NCBI GenBank assembly: GCA_021030915.1 | Contig: JAGEMR010000004.1 | Span: forward strand, 496,001 to 560,000 | Source of the DNA: Astrothelium macrocarpum | Taxonomy: Eukaryota > Ascomycota > Dothideomycetes > Trypetheliales > Trypetheliaceae | DNA length: 64,000 bases | Direction of reading: 5' to 3' | Part shown: piece after piece, positions 20,148 to 31,676 of the stretch | Numbering within the stretch: position 1 is the first letter of the stretch | Layout: each line of letters begins with the position of its first letter | The notes under the pieces: model-generated | What the model was told of the DNA's origin: nothing | The model's database searches: none | What the model saw: the letters and a program-made list of their open reading frames with translations, nothing else | Translations under genes and position numbers: made by a program

Positions 20148-22133
20148 ATGGCGGCTTCCAGTATGCGCGCGCCCCCTATTCCTCCCAACAAACTCTCCAA
20201 GGAGCAAAGGGCTCTTCAGGATGACATGAAGTCTTTGATCGCCTCTCATTTCCACGGCTTCCAAACAGAAACCAAGCAAGGTGCCTTGGTAGGACCCTGG
20301 AGTGTCTGGCTTCAAGACCCTATATCTGGTGGACCGATTTGGGCTTTTTTCAAGTCCATCACCACTCAGGCAAAACTGCCACCGAAGGTGCGAGAAGTTG
20401 CCATTCTTACGGTCGGTGCGCGTTTCAAGCCAGTGTACCAGTTATACGCACACTCTGGCGTTGCCCATAAAGTCGGTCTTGACAATACCCAGATTGAGGC
20501 GCTTAGACGGGATGAGCGCCCTGCCAATCTTGATCCCCAGGAAGCGTGTGTCTACAGTGCCACTAGAGCTCTCCTAGGCGGTGGTGTATTGTCTAGTGAG
20601 GTGTACTCGAATGCGACGAAGCTCTTTGGTCAAGATGGCTTTCGCGAGCTCGTCTATTTGGTTGGGACATATTGTGCTGTGGCTGTATCGCTCAATGGAT
20701 TTGATGTAAAGGCGCCAACCGTGGAAGCAGCCACAGGCAGTGAGACGCAGAGCCACGTGAGCCAGTATCAGACGCTCAATCCTACGACGGAGGTTGTTGA
20801 GAAAGATTTTCCGGAAACAACGGACGAAGAGGTCATAGCCGCATTGGACAAAGCACACCAGACTTATGAGACAGACTGGCGACTTCGCCCAGTTACGGAA
20901 AGAGCCAAGATTGTTGGTACAGCGGCCTCTCTTTTACGCCAAGACCTTGAGAAGCATGCCCAACTGATGACTCGCGAAATGGGGAAACTCATCGGTGAAG
21001 CCCGGTTTGAAGCTGGCCTCACAGCTGACATTCTTGAATACTATGCAACACATGGAGAGAGATTTCTGGCATCAAAGCCGCTCCCTGAAGCGCCTGGTGC
21101 GGTAATGGTGACTGAGCCGACGGGTGTTATTGTTGCCATTGAACCTTGGAACTTTCCTTATTATCAACTGGTTCGTGTCGCCGCTCCACAGCTAATGGCT
21201 GGAAACGTTGTTTTGTTCAAGCATGCTCCAACAGTGCCGCAGTGTGCCCTGGCGTTCGCGAAGCTTTTCCGAGATGCAGGCGCCCCAGTGGGCGTCTACA
21301 CGAATTTATTCTGTTCGGTTTCTCAGATCAACATGTTGATTGACGATTTCCGTGTTCGTGGAGTGACACTAACGGGCAGTGAAAGAGCAGGTGCATCAGT
21401 GGCTGAACGAGCAGGTCGGAACCTGAAGAAGGTCGTACTAGAACTCGGCGGTAGTGACCCACTTATTGTTTTATCTGATGCAGATCTTGAAAGTACCCTT
21501 GATCAAGCCATCGCAGGTCGAATGTTGAATATGGGGCAAGCTTGTGCCGCGTCGAAACGCATCATCGTTATAGGGAAGGAACGCGGCAAGTCTTTTTTGG
21601 ACGGTATGATCAAGCGCATGAGAACATTTAAACCTGGTGACCCTACCGACAGTAAAACCACTTTAGCTCCAATGTTTGCCGAGCGTCAATTGACAGGCCT
21701 GCTTGAGCAGATAGAACGAGCAAAAGCGCACGGCGCTCAAATTGCTCTTGGTGGAAGGCGCATCAACCGCCGTGGCTGGTATCTCGAGCCAACGATCATC
21801 ACGGATATATTCAGAGACAATCCGCTCTATCAGGAGGAGATTTTCGGGCCGGTTGCTTCATTTTACGTGGTTGACACGGAACAGGAGGCCATCGAGCTGG
21901 CTAATGCAACGTCTTTTGGACTTGGGGCAGCAGTCTTCGGCGGAAATGTCACGCATGCTCAGAGCGTCGCGTCCAAGATTGAATCGGGCATGGTCTTCGT
22001 CAACTCCACAGCGTATCTAAGACCTGAGCTGCCATTTGGCGGCATTAAAAACTCTGGCTTCGGTCGGGAACTCGCAGAATTGGGTATTGGAGAGTTTGTG
22101 AACCGGAAGGTTATTCGTACAGCAGGTATTTAA
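20148..22133 (+). CDS. Fusion: CMD/AhpD-like domain + succinate-semialdehyde-dehydrogenase-like ALDH
   Basis: A single uninterrupted exon of 661 residues, with ATG at 20148 in good context (TCATGG). Residues ~20-195 resemble the carboxymuconolactone decarboxylase-like (AhpD fold) family. Conserved blocks are LPPKVREVAILTVGARF, YAHSGVAHKVGL and a C-terminal LVGTYCAVAVSLNGF helix. The CXXC redox pair of AhpD peroxidases is absent, as in the aromatic/unknown-substrate branch. Residues ~215-661 are a complete ALDH of the NAD-dependent succinic-semialdehyde type: PWNFPYYQ, LTGSERAG, LELGGSDP (catalytic Glu), MGQAC (nucleophile Cys ~466) and EEIFGPV, ending ELPFGGIKNSGFGREL. There is no stop codon or intron at the junction and no targeting peptide. 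It probably couples a CMD-type step to aldehyde oxidation; the substrate is unknown. A misannotated read-through is unlikely, because the frame is continuous. Confidence 0.92.
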   Translation: MAASSMRAPPIPPNKLSKEQRALQDDMKSLIASHFHGFQTETKQGALVGPWSVWLQDPISGGPIWAFFKSITTQAKLPPKVREVAILTVGARFKPVYQLYAHSGVAHKVGLDNTQIEALRRDERPANLDPQEACVYSATRALLGGGVLSSEVYSNATKLFGQDGFRELVYLVGTYCAVAVSLNGFDVKAPTVEAATGSETQSHVSQYQTLNPTTEVVEKDFPETTDEEVIAALDKAHQTYETDWRLRPVTERAKIVGTAASLLRQDLEKHAQLMTREMGKLIGEARFEAGLTADILEYYATHGERFLASKPLPEAPGAVMVTEPTGVIVAIEPWNFPYYQLVRVAAPQLMAGNVVLFKHAPTVPQCALAFAKLFRDAGAPVGVYTNLFCSVSQINMLIDDFRVRGVTLTGSERAGASVAERAGRNLKKVVLELGGSDPLIVLSDADLESTLDQAIAGRMLNMGQACAASKRIIVIGKERGKSFLDGMIKRMRTFKPGDPTDSKTTLAPMFAERQLTGLLEQIERAKAHGAQIALGGRRINRRGWYLEPTIITDIFRDNPLYQEEIFGPVASFYVVDTEQEAIELANATSFGLGAAVFGGNVTHAQSVASKIESGMVFVNSTAYLRPELPFGGIKNSGFGRELAELGIGEFVNRKVIRTAGI

Positions 22134-25100
22134 GCGGTGCTTAAACCACTGCTGGAAATTCTCGCGATGTCGTAGAATTTACCAAGTGGAGGAGTAGGGG
22201 TGCGGTTGAAATTGAGCACGGTCCCGTCTCATGCACTCAGAAGCTTGCCCACGAAGTTGCTTAGTAAATAACATCAATCGCCTACATTGTTAACACTCTA
22301 TGCTTCAAGGCATACTTGGGCGCCTAGGTAGATGGTGGTGTTGATTAGAAAAGCTACAAATAATAATCATGGTGAGAAGTTGTCCGGCTGTGTGGTAGAT
22401 TCTCCAGGTTAATTTGCGCTGCCAGGAAATGTACCAAAAGCTTCGAACGCTGGGGACCACAATATCGAGCCAGATCCGTTTGTTGTGAGCTTCATCAATT
22501 TCATGTCTTGTGGGAGCAACCTATAGCTGCGTACGGAGATTTGAAGCGCCAAGGAGTAGGCTACCTAGTATGTTAATCGCAATATGTAACGTAGAATTGG
22601 TCTTGTTGGATAATGTGCAGTCACTCCGGTATGTATTTCGATGGGTAAAGGACTTCCATTACAATAAAGCCTGTAAGGTTTATATAAAGAACAAAAAATG
22701 TCAGCCCAAATGTTGGCCATAAGATGTGTTCTCGTGCGGTCAACGTTCTCCATGCTGTGTTGGATCTGGGATGATCTGGATCGCAGTGTGGGAACTACGG
22801 TCGGAACAAATTTATAGAGGTAAATGGAGTGACATCTGTGATTCGTTCAGCGGGATCTATTGGTTCTGGAAATCGCTCTGCATCAACGTGATCTTGACGG
22901 AAAGAATCGTGTGGTTCGGGTTTGGAACATGAAGAGGTATAGGTTCCAAACTTGTTCCATCATTGTCCCAACTGTCAAGACTCAGTATTGTTCCCCAAGT
23001 AAGGTAATAACGTATTGACATGGAGCCTCCGTCAGAGAAGACGTACTCGGATGCCAACTGCCCGTAAACGACAGGCTCTATGCTTCGGATCGTCTCCGAT
23101 AAGTCGACATTTGGCTGAATGAATTTCGGCGACCCTGTCCGATGGCTGCGGTCGTGGGACCTGGATTAGATGGTTCATATTTTCCATAGGCGATACGCCT
23201 TTCACGTCTCATCTTGTAATAGGCCAGCAGAACTCAAAGGAACAGCTGATGTAGCCAGCCAATTTTCGGCCCATTTCAAGAAAACCCCAGTGTTGCATGT
23301 CTAGTATCTTATCAGTAAGGCTACCAGAGCTTCCCTATGCAAAATCTAGTAACGTCCTATTTTTCACCCAACTTACCGCATGCGGGCGTGCACGACCTTT
23401 GTGCACGATCCCACTTTGCGCACATTTGACATTTTTAAATGAAGATGCACGTAGGACTTCTTAGTATTTAGCCCAAGAATTGAGGCTATTTGCCAGGGCC
23501 TTGGGGTTTTAAAAAAAATTTCAGACAGCTTTGATCAGGTAGCAGCTCAAGGATTATCAACAGCCGAGCAGGTTATCCGGAGCATCTAACCGCGTCCGAG
23601 TGATATGATGTGATCAGAGTATCCTTCCGGTCCTGGCCTTGGTCTACCTTACATGATCCAGCTCATGAGATTAAGCATTTTAATTGACTAAGTAGATCCC
23701 TGTCGAAGGATAGGGTCAACAGTGCTATCACTCCGATATGGATCAGCACTATTACTTTCGTTAATGAGTCGTCCAATCACGAGCCCTGATTCCAGACTGC
23801 AGGAGTGCCAACGACGCCTCCAATCAAAGTGAAGCGGATCACCCCCAATGAACATCTCCAAAGCTGGTAAGATATTCCAAATCTTAGGATTTTTCCTTCA
23901 CACGCTTGTCTACGGCTCTCATCCGCTGAAGGTGGTTCTGCCATTGCCACTCCTTAAAATGTCTCCTTTGTCTTTTCTTTCTCTCAACCTCAATATCGTT
24001 ACCCGGGCCTTTCCCCCGGCTCGACGCAACAGCCTGCCAAGATCTATCTTTCAAGTTCACTGAGAATTGTGGTAGGTGTGTTTCTAGAATCAAAGTCCTC
24101 TGATTATGCTCTTTGGATTGACTTGGGTGAACACTAGAGTTTCCAACTCTTCGATATCTCTGGGGGCAGTCAGGGATTTTAAGGTTTAACCGGATCTTTA
24201 GAAGTTGTGGCTAGACGTGAACGCAAAATGGGAGTGAGCATGAAGTCCTGTAATGCTCGGCCAGAACTCCATTGGACTGCATAAATTTCTTTACGTAGCG
24301 AACATGTTGAATCCTCCCGAACGCTGTACAGTATAAAATTTGTTGTAAGACTGGATGGTGTGGCATATCTCGATTCCGAAGAGCATATATGAGATTCGCC
24401 ACAGTTCCCACATCTTTTGGCTATCGAGGTTATCGAAGATGCTTTCATTAGCTAAGGGCTAGAGTCAGTCTATTGGAAACGATTAGCGCTGTACGATCTG
24501 GCTTGAAAACCCGTACAATAGCAGCACAACAAGAGAACAGACATATTTGAAAGGGCTACAATGTGACCTTTGAGTCTTAGCCCAGCCTTAAAAGTGATGT
24601 CCAGCCTCTGGTGGTTGCGAGTCAGATGTAGCGAGAGTAACTCCGGAGGCCACCAATCATGGCCTTTCGGAAATTGGTCTCTTCGGTCGCCGGCGAAACC
24701 TCGGCGCAACAAGTTACTTTTCACACATTAATTGAGCCGAAATAGAACTGATCTACGGCCACTGCGCGGATGTTGGAGGATTCACCATGAAGTTTGCAAG
24801 CATGCTAGTGGTTTATGCGCGACCTGATTTGTCCTTCGTGATCGGTCATCTTGCATAGAGAAATAGCACACCATGAACATCGCGTTCACCTAACATTGCT
24901 CCCTCGGCGTGGTGGTACACGAAGAAGTCCATCAGTATGAGCCCTCTGCGAGTGAGTTCTTGGCCATCCCCCAAATAGGCTTCACCTAACCTGCATATTG
25001 CGTATGACGTCTTCGGCTCGTCAATAGCGTTGACAGCTACTTGCTCACAATAATCATTTACCTGTTGAATTCTACTAACCTAGATCTTAATGGTTCTGGA

Positions 25101-25559
25101 CTTCAAGCTTGGTATACATTTTTGGCATAAGACTTCGTGATTAATGGCAACCTTAATTTGCTGGACCGGATGTGGACAGATACCAAGTCATTTCTATTGC
25201 TACAGTACTAAACACAATTCGTTTCCTTTCAACAAACATCCCGCTATGCAACATCATCCAAATAATCGGAGCGTGGCCAAAGAGTTGGGACATAACCACC
25301 TCGAGGTCAATGGCCTTGATAAGTGTAAGGCGACTTTTCTCTTACTACCTGTGACATTTCTTACTGCATCCCAATATCGTAGCAATTTCTGAGATGAACG
25401 CATCAATAGCAGGAGAAGCGAAGCAGAAACAAGATCGGATCCGATAGAATCCCTCGATGCTATACTACATAGGCTCAAATATTTTACATCGCGTTGTTGC
25501 TGAATTGCAAAGAACTCCCGAAATTCTCCATCACATCCTGATGCTACCAATTTCATCCT
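22134..25559. other. Gene-free stretch, 3.4 kb
   Basis: Only short open frames on both strands, none with family motifs. No transposase, tRNA or tandem array was seen. It contains the 3' flanks of the fusion gene and of the PhiA-like gene. Confidence 0.5.
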
Positions 25560-26141
25560 TCAAATGTACTCGTAAGCCGCCGTTGAATCGGCGTCCTCCG
25601 TAGTAATCGCCATATCAATCGCATCGGCGCAAATAGCACCCATACTACTCACTTTCGCCAAGACTTGGTACGGAAGTGCGCCAGGCGTATCCAAGGGGCA
25701 CGCAATCCAGCCGTCAGAGTTACCACCGCTGAAGTGGAGCACGCCGCCTTCACCATCGAATGGACTCTGGTACGCGCCATCAGGAATATCGTTCACTTGA
25801 CCTGGCTCGGTGAAGCTAAAGACACCATTCTCGGCAACATACACCCTTGAAGGAACGGTTGAGAACATGCCGGCCTCGGAGCTGAGGCTGTCAATGAGAA
25901 TAGCCGTGGTGTTGCTGTACTGCTCGCACTGGGGCGCGGGAAGCGTGCATGGTGCGTTGGTGGGGACGCCAATGTAGAAAGCTCCTCCAGAGGCGCCGAG
26001 GGGCTGGCCGTTGATAAAGTCAAAATCAGCGGCGGCAAAGAGGGTGCGAGTACCACCGCCGGTTTGGCGGGGAATGAGCGCAGCGGAGAAAGCGAGGGAA
26101 GGGGCCAGGAGGCTGCAGAGGATAGAAGTAGCTGAAGGCAT
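25560..26141 (-). CDS. Small secreted protein, PhiA / IgE-binding-like cell-wall protein
   Basis: One exon, 193 residues. The start has a clear signal peptide (hydrophobic core ILCSLLAPSLAFSAA, cleavage near SAA/LIPRQ). The mature part (~170 residues) has the layout of fungal PhiA/IgE-binding secreted proteins: a CEQY-type first half, RVYVAENGVFSFTEPG, a GWIACP motif near the end and a final Cys-containing strand ICADAIDMAI. Four Cys lie in the mature region, probably two disulphides. It is expected in the cell wall or medium; the molecular role is unknown in this family. A TATA-like box lies ~140 bp upstream. Family call is by remembered motif pattern. Confidence 0.78.
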   Translation of the reverse strand: MPSATSILCSLLAPSLAFSAALIPRQTGGGTRTLFAAADFDFINGQPLGASGGAFYIGVPTNAPCTLPAPQCEQYSNTTAILIDSLSSEAGMFSTVPSRVYVAENGVFSFTEPGQVNDIPDGAYQSPFDGEGGVLHFSGGNSDGWIACPLDTPGALPYQVLAKVSSMGAICADAIDMAITTEDADSTAAYEYI

Positions 26142-26277
26142 GGTAATAGTTGTGGGTTTTGGAAAGGCTAAAAGAAGAACGAGTGTAGATAGCCGAAGAG
26201 AGACGACAAGAATATCTTGTTGATTTGGGAAGTTGTCTGTGTGGAGAATGGCACAAAAACAGAAGAGTCAACGTCCA

Positions 26278-26284
26278 TTATATA
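26278..26284 (-). promoter_or_regulatory. TATA box of the PhiA-like gene
   Basis: TATATAA on the minus strand, about 137 bp upstream of the ATG at 26141. A pyrimidine-rich stretch follows, as in strongly expressed fungal secreted-protein genes. Confidence 0.5.
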
Positions 26285-27740
26285 GCCCATCTTTCTGGCT
26301 GGGAAATAGCACCCGCCACATTGAAGCTATTTTCATAACATACTATACGGGCGTGGCGCACAGGATACTACAAATGACAACGGCGTAGTCAGCAAAACGG
26401 GAAATGCTCAAGTTGCAGGGGTGAGACAAATCCTCGGCCCCTTTGCCTCTAGGGACATGATGGGGAAAACAGCCAAAATGAATTGCAATAGCCAAAGCTT
26501 GTCCAATAGAAAGTCTCCGAAACATTCTGACCGGATACGAACGGTTGAAGGTGCCATTACAATGTCGCACTGTCCCTACTGCACATGAGATGCTGCGCCC
26601 GTCGAGCTTGCTAGAGCCTCGTGTCATCCACGCGAATCCCGGCGTCGAGTGCACTCTTTGAATCGCTTTGCCATGCAATTCGCCTTGGTGCCTTTCGTTG
26701 AGACTTGCTTGTGTGCCTGCTGCTGCTGAATGAATTTCAGCTGAACCGATTTGTTGCACGAATGGCTTAATGGCTTGTTACACGGAGCTTGACGAATAGA
26801 GCACAAAGCCTGCTGCGCACAGACAACAGACTGGTGCTGCCAAGGACTCCGTCACGTGTAGGCCTAAAAATACGTCGCAGAATCTGATGGAATCCTATCC
26901 ATGATACGATGCCTAAGTTGTGAGGTCTCCTTGAACAGCCCACCAGAGGTTGCAATAACAGATGCAGAAGATGTCTTTTGCGATACAGATGTCAGGGACG
27001 TCTTCAGCAGTACTCTAGTAGACGCGACGATTCTCCGAGACATCTCAAAATGAAAGTTGTCATATTCCAGACGGTTCGAAATTTTGTTGGAAGTCTCCTG
27101 AATATGTGAATTAGCTTGATTTCAATTTTCGCAGATTGTGATATCTCCTCTTATACTCCCTAGTGAGCCCCGAAACTTCCAATCCTCTAAAATTGTACAG
27201 CGGTCATTGCCGCGTATGGATTGTGACTTACTGCCACTTCCTGAGTTTGCAATATCTCTAATCAATAGTAGATTCCTTCGAAATCGCTTTTTATCTATCT
27301 TACGCCGCTAACTACGCCGGAGAGTTGCGATACATAGGTACGATCGTTGACAAGACAGCATAGATTCCCCGGGCTTCTAATCAGAGATGATGATATCCTT
27401 GCAATCTTCTTTAATGCTGTGGACCTTCGCACTTCAAGACTTTGGATTTTGTTACTACGACATACATGTTCCCCGATGCTTTCGGGCATACGTTCAGCGT
27501 ACTTGAGGCTTCAATGTGTGTTAAAACCACTTGGGTACTTTACAAGAGAAGTCGTCACCATCTATTCCTACCAGCATTACGTTCAGCGCCCACTTAGTGG
27601 GTTGATACACGTGGAATAAGCGCCTCTGCATTGAGAGCCGGAAATAATACTCCAGCGGCCATTTTGATGTTCCAACAAAATAGCGTGAGGTATATTTTTT
27701 TAAGGTCAAAGATCAAAATAAGCCAAATGAAGCTCTACCC
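26285..27740. other. Gene-free stretch, about 1.5 kb
   Basis: Lies between the PhiA-like promoter and the 3' end of the carboxylesterase. No supported gene or repeat. Confidence 0.5.
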
Positions 27741-29909
27741 TCATGCAAAAAAACCAGGCCCCAGACCCAGCGCGTCACATTGCTCCTCATCTCGAAATCC
27801 CCTCACAAAGGAATTCCATTGCAACTCTATCAACTGAGGTGCCTCCACATCCACTTTCGGCCAGGTTCCCGATACATTTACTTGCGCAATCGAGCTCCAA
27901 TAACCTCTCGCTGTTAACCACTCTACGTCCAAATTCGGATTTCCCTGCCTGGCAAAAGCCGTCCAGTAATCCACCATCAGCCGCGCAAATGGTATATCGT
28001 TCTCATCCCGAGCTGGAAAACCAACTCGCGCTACATTTCCAAATGTGTTCGCCAGATCTCCGGCATGGCATTTGAAGTATTCTAGACTAGGATCACCGTA
28101 CGGATGGCTCGGCGTTGCGGCGGGTAAGCAAACGCCGTTCATATTGTAGGCTGGGTCCTGATAGGTCCGATTGAATTCATAAAACCAGACAGAGGGAAGC
28201 TGACCAGAGCGGACACCGGCAGAGACGGTGCCTTGGCTAGAACAGCGAAATGAGGCATCGGTATAAATGCGGGTGGTAGTGTTGAAGACGTCAAGGGACT
28301 TGTTCGAGAACACAGGACCCTGACCTAGCGGAAAGGCGCCAGAGGAGATGATTGCGGTTGCATTCAGACTTTCCGTATTGGCAATATCGCGAATACCAGT
28401 ATCAAGGTCGGTGGTCGGGAAAAAGGGGGCCAAGACTCCTCCCTCGTCACGATTTACGCCAATCACGACTGGGACGGAGTTGATCTTCGAATGCGACGAT
28501 GTACCATTAAAGTCAAAATAGGCACTGGTGAGGTATTTGCCGTCAATAACGGGATAACTGGACAATTTGTTTAGCACTGGGTAAATTCGATTGAAGGTAC
28601 TCTCAACCTACTTGGCGATGGTGCTGAGGTTCAAGAGTTGAATAGCATCGTAAGTTTGCAAGCACGCAAGCTGATCTTCCGCCTTACCGCATCCGGTTTC
28701 TGCAAGAATTGGAATCGTCGATTGATTGTACGCATTTTCAGTGCTGATGGATGGTTCATAATAGTCGGATTGCAAGATAGCGCCATGGAAGAGACCAGCA
28801 GCCTCGGGCGACTCGATCAGATCTTGGACGGATACGGCACCCGCCGACTCCCCAAAAATAGTAACGCGGTTCGGATCACCGCCGAAGCTCTCAATGTACT
28901 CTTGTACCCATTCCAGGCCCGAAATACAATCCGAGATCCAGTAATTGCCATTATGGACAGTATCATTAAGGACCAAGAAGCCAAGTGTGGAGAGACGATA
29001 GGCGAGATCCACAACAACGACATCACCGCGAGCAGCCAGGTTGCCGCCATCATTAGTGGGATTGCTTGCAGAACCACTTGTGAAGCCTCCACCATATATA
29101 TATACCATCACAGGCTTCAGGTCTTGCTTGGAAGTCTTTGACGCCCCAGGTAGTGTGGTTGTCCAGACGTTCAAGAATAAGCAGTCGGTACTGCCATTGT
29201 TCGGTAGCTGTAGACATTCTGGAGCGGGCTCAAGGGCGTTGTTGATTCCGGTCCCATGATAGACACTTGAATAAGTGAATCTATCAGGTTCTTGTGCGAA
29301 GCGAATTCCCAAGTAACGAAAAGTCGAAAAGTCCCTATATCCAACGAGTGTCTGGGAACCAACGTTTTGTGCAATTTGGAGCTTAGCGGATGTATCGGCG
29401 TACGTGATGTTGGAGGCGGGAGCGCTCTGTGAGCACAAAGCAGGAAGCTCATCAGCACATGCAATCTGCTGGACGCTGCCATTGACGTTAATAGCTGGAC
29501 ATGATGCGGTGCGCTTGGGAGAATGCTTTGTGTCCGATCCCACCCAAAAAAGTTGGCTGCTTGGAAAATGACCTGCGTAAACCTCGTATGCGAGCGATTG
29601 GTTCAATCCAGCGTGAAAATCCAAGTGTTGCAGGGGAAGAAGACTTTCGCTAAGGGACTGGCACGACGAGGCTGCCGTTGTATAGCCGCTGGGTGTATTT
29701 ACTAATAACGCAGCGCTTGTTGTTCTTGTATCGTTCGCTGTCCAATAAGATCACTACCTTTCCTGAGTATTGAGTATTTCCAAGCACTCACTAACGAGGT
29801 CGTCAACCGCCAATATGCTAATGGTACCCAGCTGCTGTACGCTGGGTATCAGAGCAACCACCAATGGCAGACACGTCCAATAAAATAATGGAACTAATCG
29901 AGACGACAT
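27741..29909 (-). CDS. Secreted type-B carboxylesterase with extra N-terminal Cys-rich module, three exons
   Basis: Exons: 29909-29792, 29737-28612 and 28557-27741, with two 54 nt introns (GTGAGT...CAG, GTAGGT...CAG). The frames close to 686 residues. Exon 1 encodes a signal peptide (LPLVVALIPSVQQ core). Residues ~65-145 form an added module with FWVGS, SCPAINVNG, IACADELPALCSQSAP. It resembles the lectin-like Cys domain sometimes attached to fungal carboxylesterases. The catalytic domain then starts near VGYRDFSTFRYLGIRFA. Visible are NVWTT, YIYGGGF (oxyanion hole), GESAG with nucleophile Ser ~337, GVNRDEGG (acid Glu) and KCHAGDL (His). It hydrolyses ester bonds outside the cell; candidates are feruloyl- or lipase-like substrates. 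The first exon was found by splicing, since the uninterrupted frame has no ATG. Confidence 0.9.
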
Positions 29910-31110
29910 TATGCTCTGAATATTTTGACACGCGGACAGGTCTTGGCTCTTGTGCTTATAAATATTTTAATGAAAGCGGAGCGTTGCTTTTAACCGGCCA
30001 CCCCACATCTAGGAAATTTAAGCAATGCGATCGATCCGTCGGACGTGATTTGGCATTGAATAATGACGAGACTTGACGTATTTCATGTTGCTGGTAGCGG
30101 ATAATCAATCCTGCAAGAGACAGATCGTTGATACGAACAGGCATTATTTAAAGGTAAAGGCGGAGTTTGCGTTTCCATAGATACTCAAAATGCCTAAGCG
30201 AACCTTTGCGTAACATCCATGTCAGATTGTAGAGAGTATAAGCCATACGCTTATCGAGATGTCTCTTACATTCGTAGGGTATAGCAAACGCCATGGCAAT
30301 TGTGACGAGCTAGGTCTGGGTAATTGAACCGGGGGTTGCAGTAAGAATGATTACGGGCCGATTCGCCAATCTACCGGACAGATCCCCAATACCATTTCGG
30401 GCCATTGAAAATGATATCTTATTTATGGAGTGACGTTCGCAGGAATATTTCGGTTTATGGTCTTTGCGGATATCGAATGCTGAATGATTTTAGCCTCTTA
30501 CGGCTTGTACTATTTTCAATTGTATTGGACATTGGGGAAATGTTGACGATAGGATGAAAGTGAACTTTTTCTGGGGGCTCTAATAAAAATGTTAGGACAA
30601 TCTGTACTGTGCCTGTGGAACTGTTTATGAGCTATGACATTTTTCTTCACTCCGTGACATTAAAGTCTCATTCTGGAGCAAATGATAAATAAAGAACCTT
30701 CTATTCAAGGAGTCATAAAAATCCGGGTGCATTGCATAATAGCATGTTCTTCCTCTGATGCCTCGGTATATTGGGACCAGAACGCCACATCCGTCATGTT
30801 TCGCATTGTCCCAATGCGTCGTGAAACTTTGGTTTCATCCTACCAAAGGACAGCATCCAGTAGCAAATTACATTCGGTACGAATCAGGGCCATTCCTTGC
30901 CTATACAACTTCGCTTCTGAATGTCCATTTGATACCGCCCGAGGTAGGAGCGGCGACATGTGAACTAATGACGACTCATGAAAAATGGTCCAGCCTATTT
31001 GAAGGCGTTCGTAGCAGACTTTGCTTGCCCGCTCTACTGTAGTATAAGTTTTTCCCAAAGGCAAGTCAAAGCTTTGCAAACACCATTTTTTTACCTTCAA
31101 CCTACCCAAA
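29910..31110. other. Gene-free stretch, 1.2 kb
   Basis: Holds the 5' regions of the carboxylesterase and HsbA-like genes, and a short match to the MITE end at 30332-30347. No gene supported. Confidence 0.5.
30332..30347. repeat. Solo copy of the MITE-like terminal sequence (16 bp identical)
   Basis: Identical over 16 bp to the left end of the element at 16956 (16956-16971). Similarity fades afterwards, and no inverted partner was seen nearby. It may be a decayed element or a chance match. Confidence 0.35.
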
Positions 31111-31676
31111 ATGGCTTTCCACGCAATTCAGAAAAATCTGTCCGATATCGAACGAAAGCTTGGGAAGGCGAATAAGATAGCCGCCAAAGGAGACGGAATA
31201 AACTACAAGGATTCCATTAAGCTCGCCAGAAAGTCCAACTCAATCATCTCTACCATCAAGAAAGGCGTCAAAGAATACGGGGTGTGATGCTCCCTTTCTA
31301 TGCACTTAGAATGTATCAGTATTAATCAATCGACGCACAGACCTTCGAACCCTCAGAAGATGAAGCCAAAAAACTTCTTGCTCGGATGAACAAGATCGTG
31401 GATTTGACGGAAGAGCAGCTCAGCCTTCTAGTAAAAGACCAAGCTCAATTCAACAAGTTGAAAGTCGGTGGGTTGGTGAAGAAAAGCGTCGGGAAGACTC
31501 AGGATACATCAAAAGAGCTCTCAGATGTGATGGTTTCGAAAGCGCCAGAAAGCCTTCGAGGCGATGCGGAGACACTGGAAAACAGGAGGAATACGGCTTT
31601 CGAGAAAGCCACAGCTGCTTTCGCTGGCGAAACTGGTGGCGAGGAGGAAGGCGAAGGGGAAGATGACTCGGACTGA
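31111..31676 (+). CDS. HsbA-like helical protein without signal peptide, two exons
   Basis: Exon 1 is 31111-31281 and exon 2 is 31341-31676, with a 59 nt GT-AG intron in phase 0. The product is 168 residues. The pattern resembles hydrophobic surface-binding protein A (HsbA): an amphipathic helix start (AIQKNLSDIERKLG), a central LTEEQLSLLVKDQAQFNKL, then TSKELSDVMVSKAPESL and FEKATAAFAG, with an acidic tail. Known HsbA proteins are secreted and coat hydrophobic surfaces. This one starts MAFHAIQKN with no hydrophobic signal, so it is probably intracellular or exported in another way. The sequence is Lys-rich and Cys-free. The family call is tentative; the gene is supported by the clean splice and frame. 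Confidence 0.68.

Noticed and set aside
23350..23420. Local GC-rich palindromic text (GTGCACGACC...GTGCACGATC)
   Set aside because: Short imperfect repeat of GTGCACGA with no extended inverted or tandem structure.
30682..31042. Overlapping open frames on both strands before the HsbA-like gene
   Set aside because: No motif, no signal peptide, and the frames overlap each other; treated as promoter sequence.
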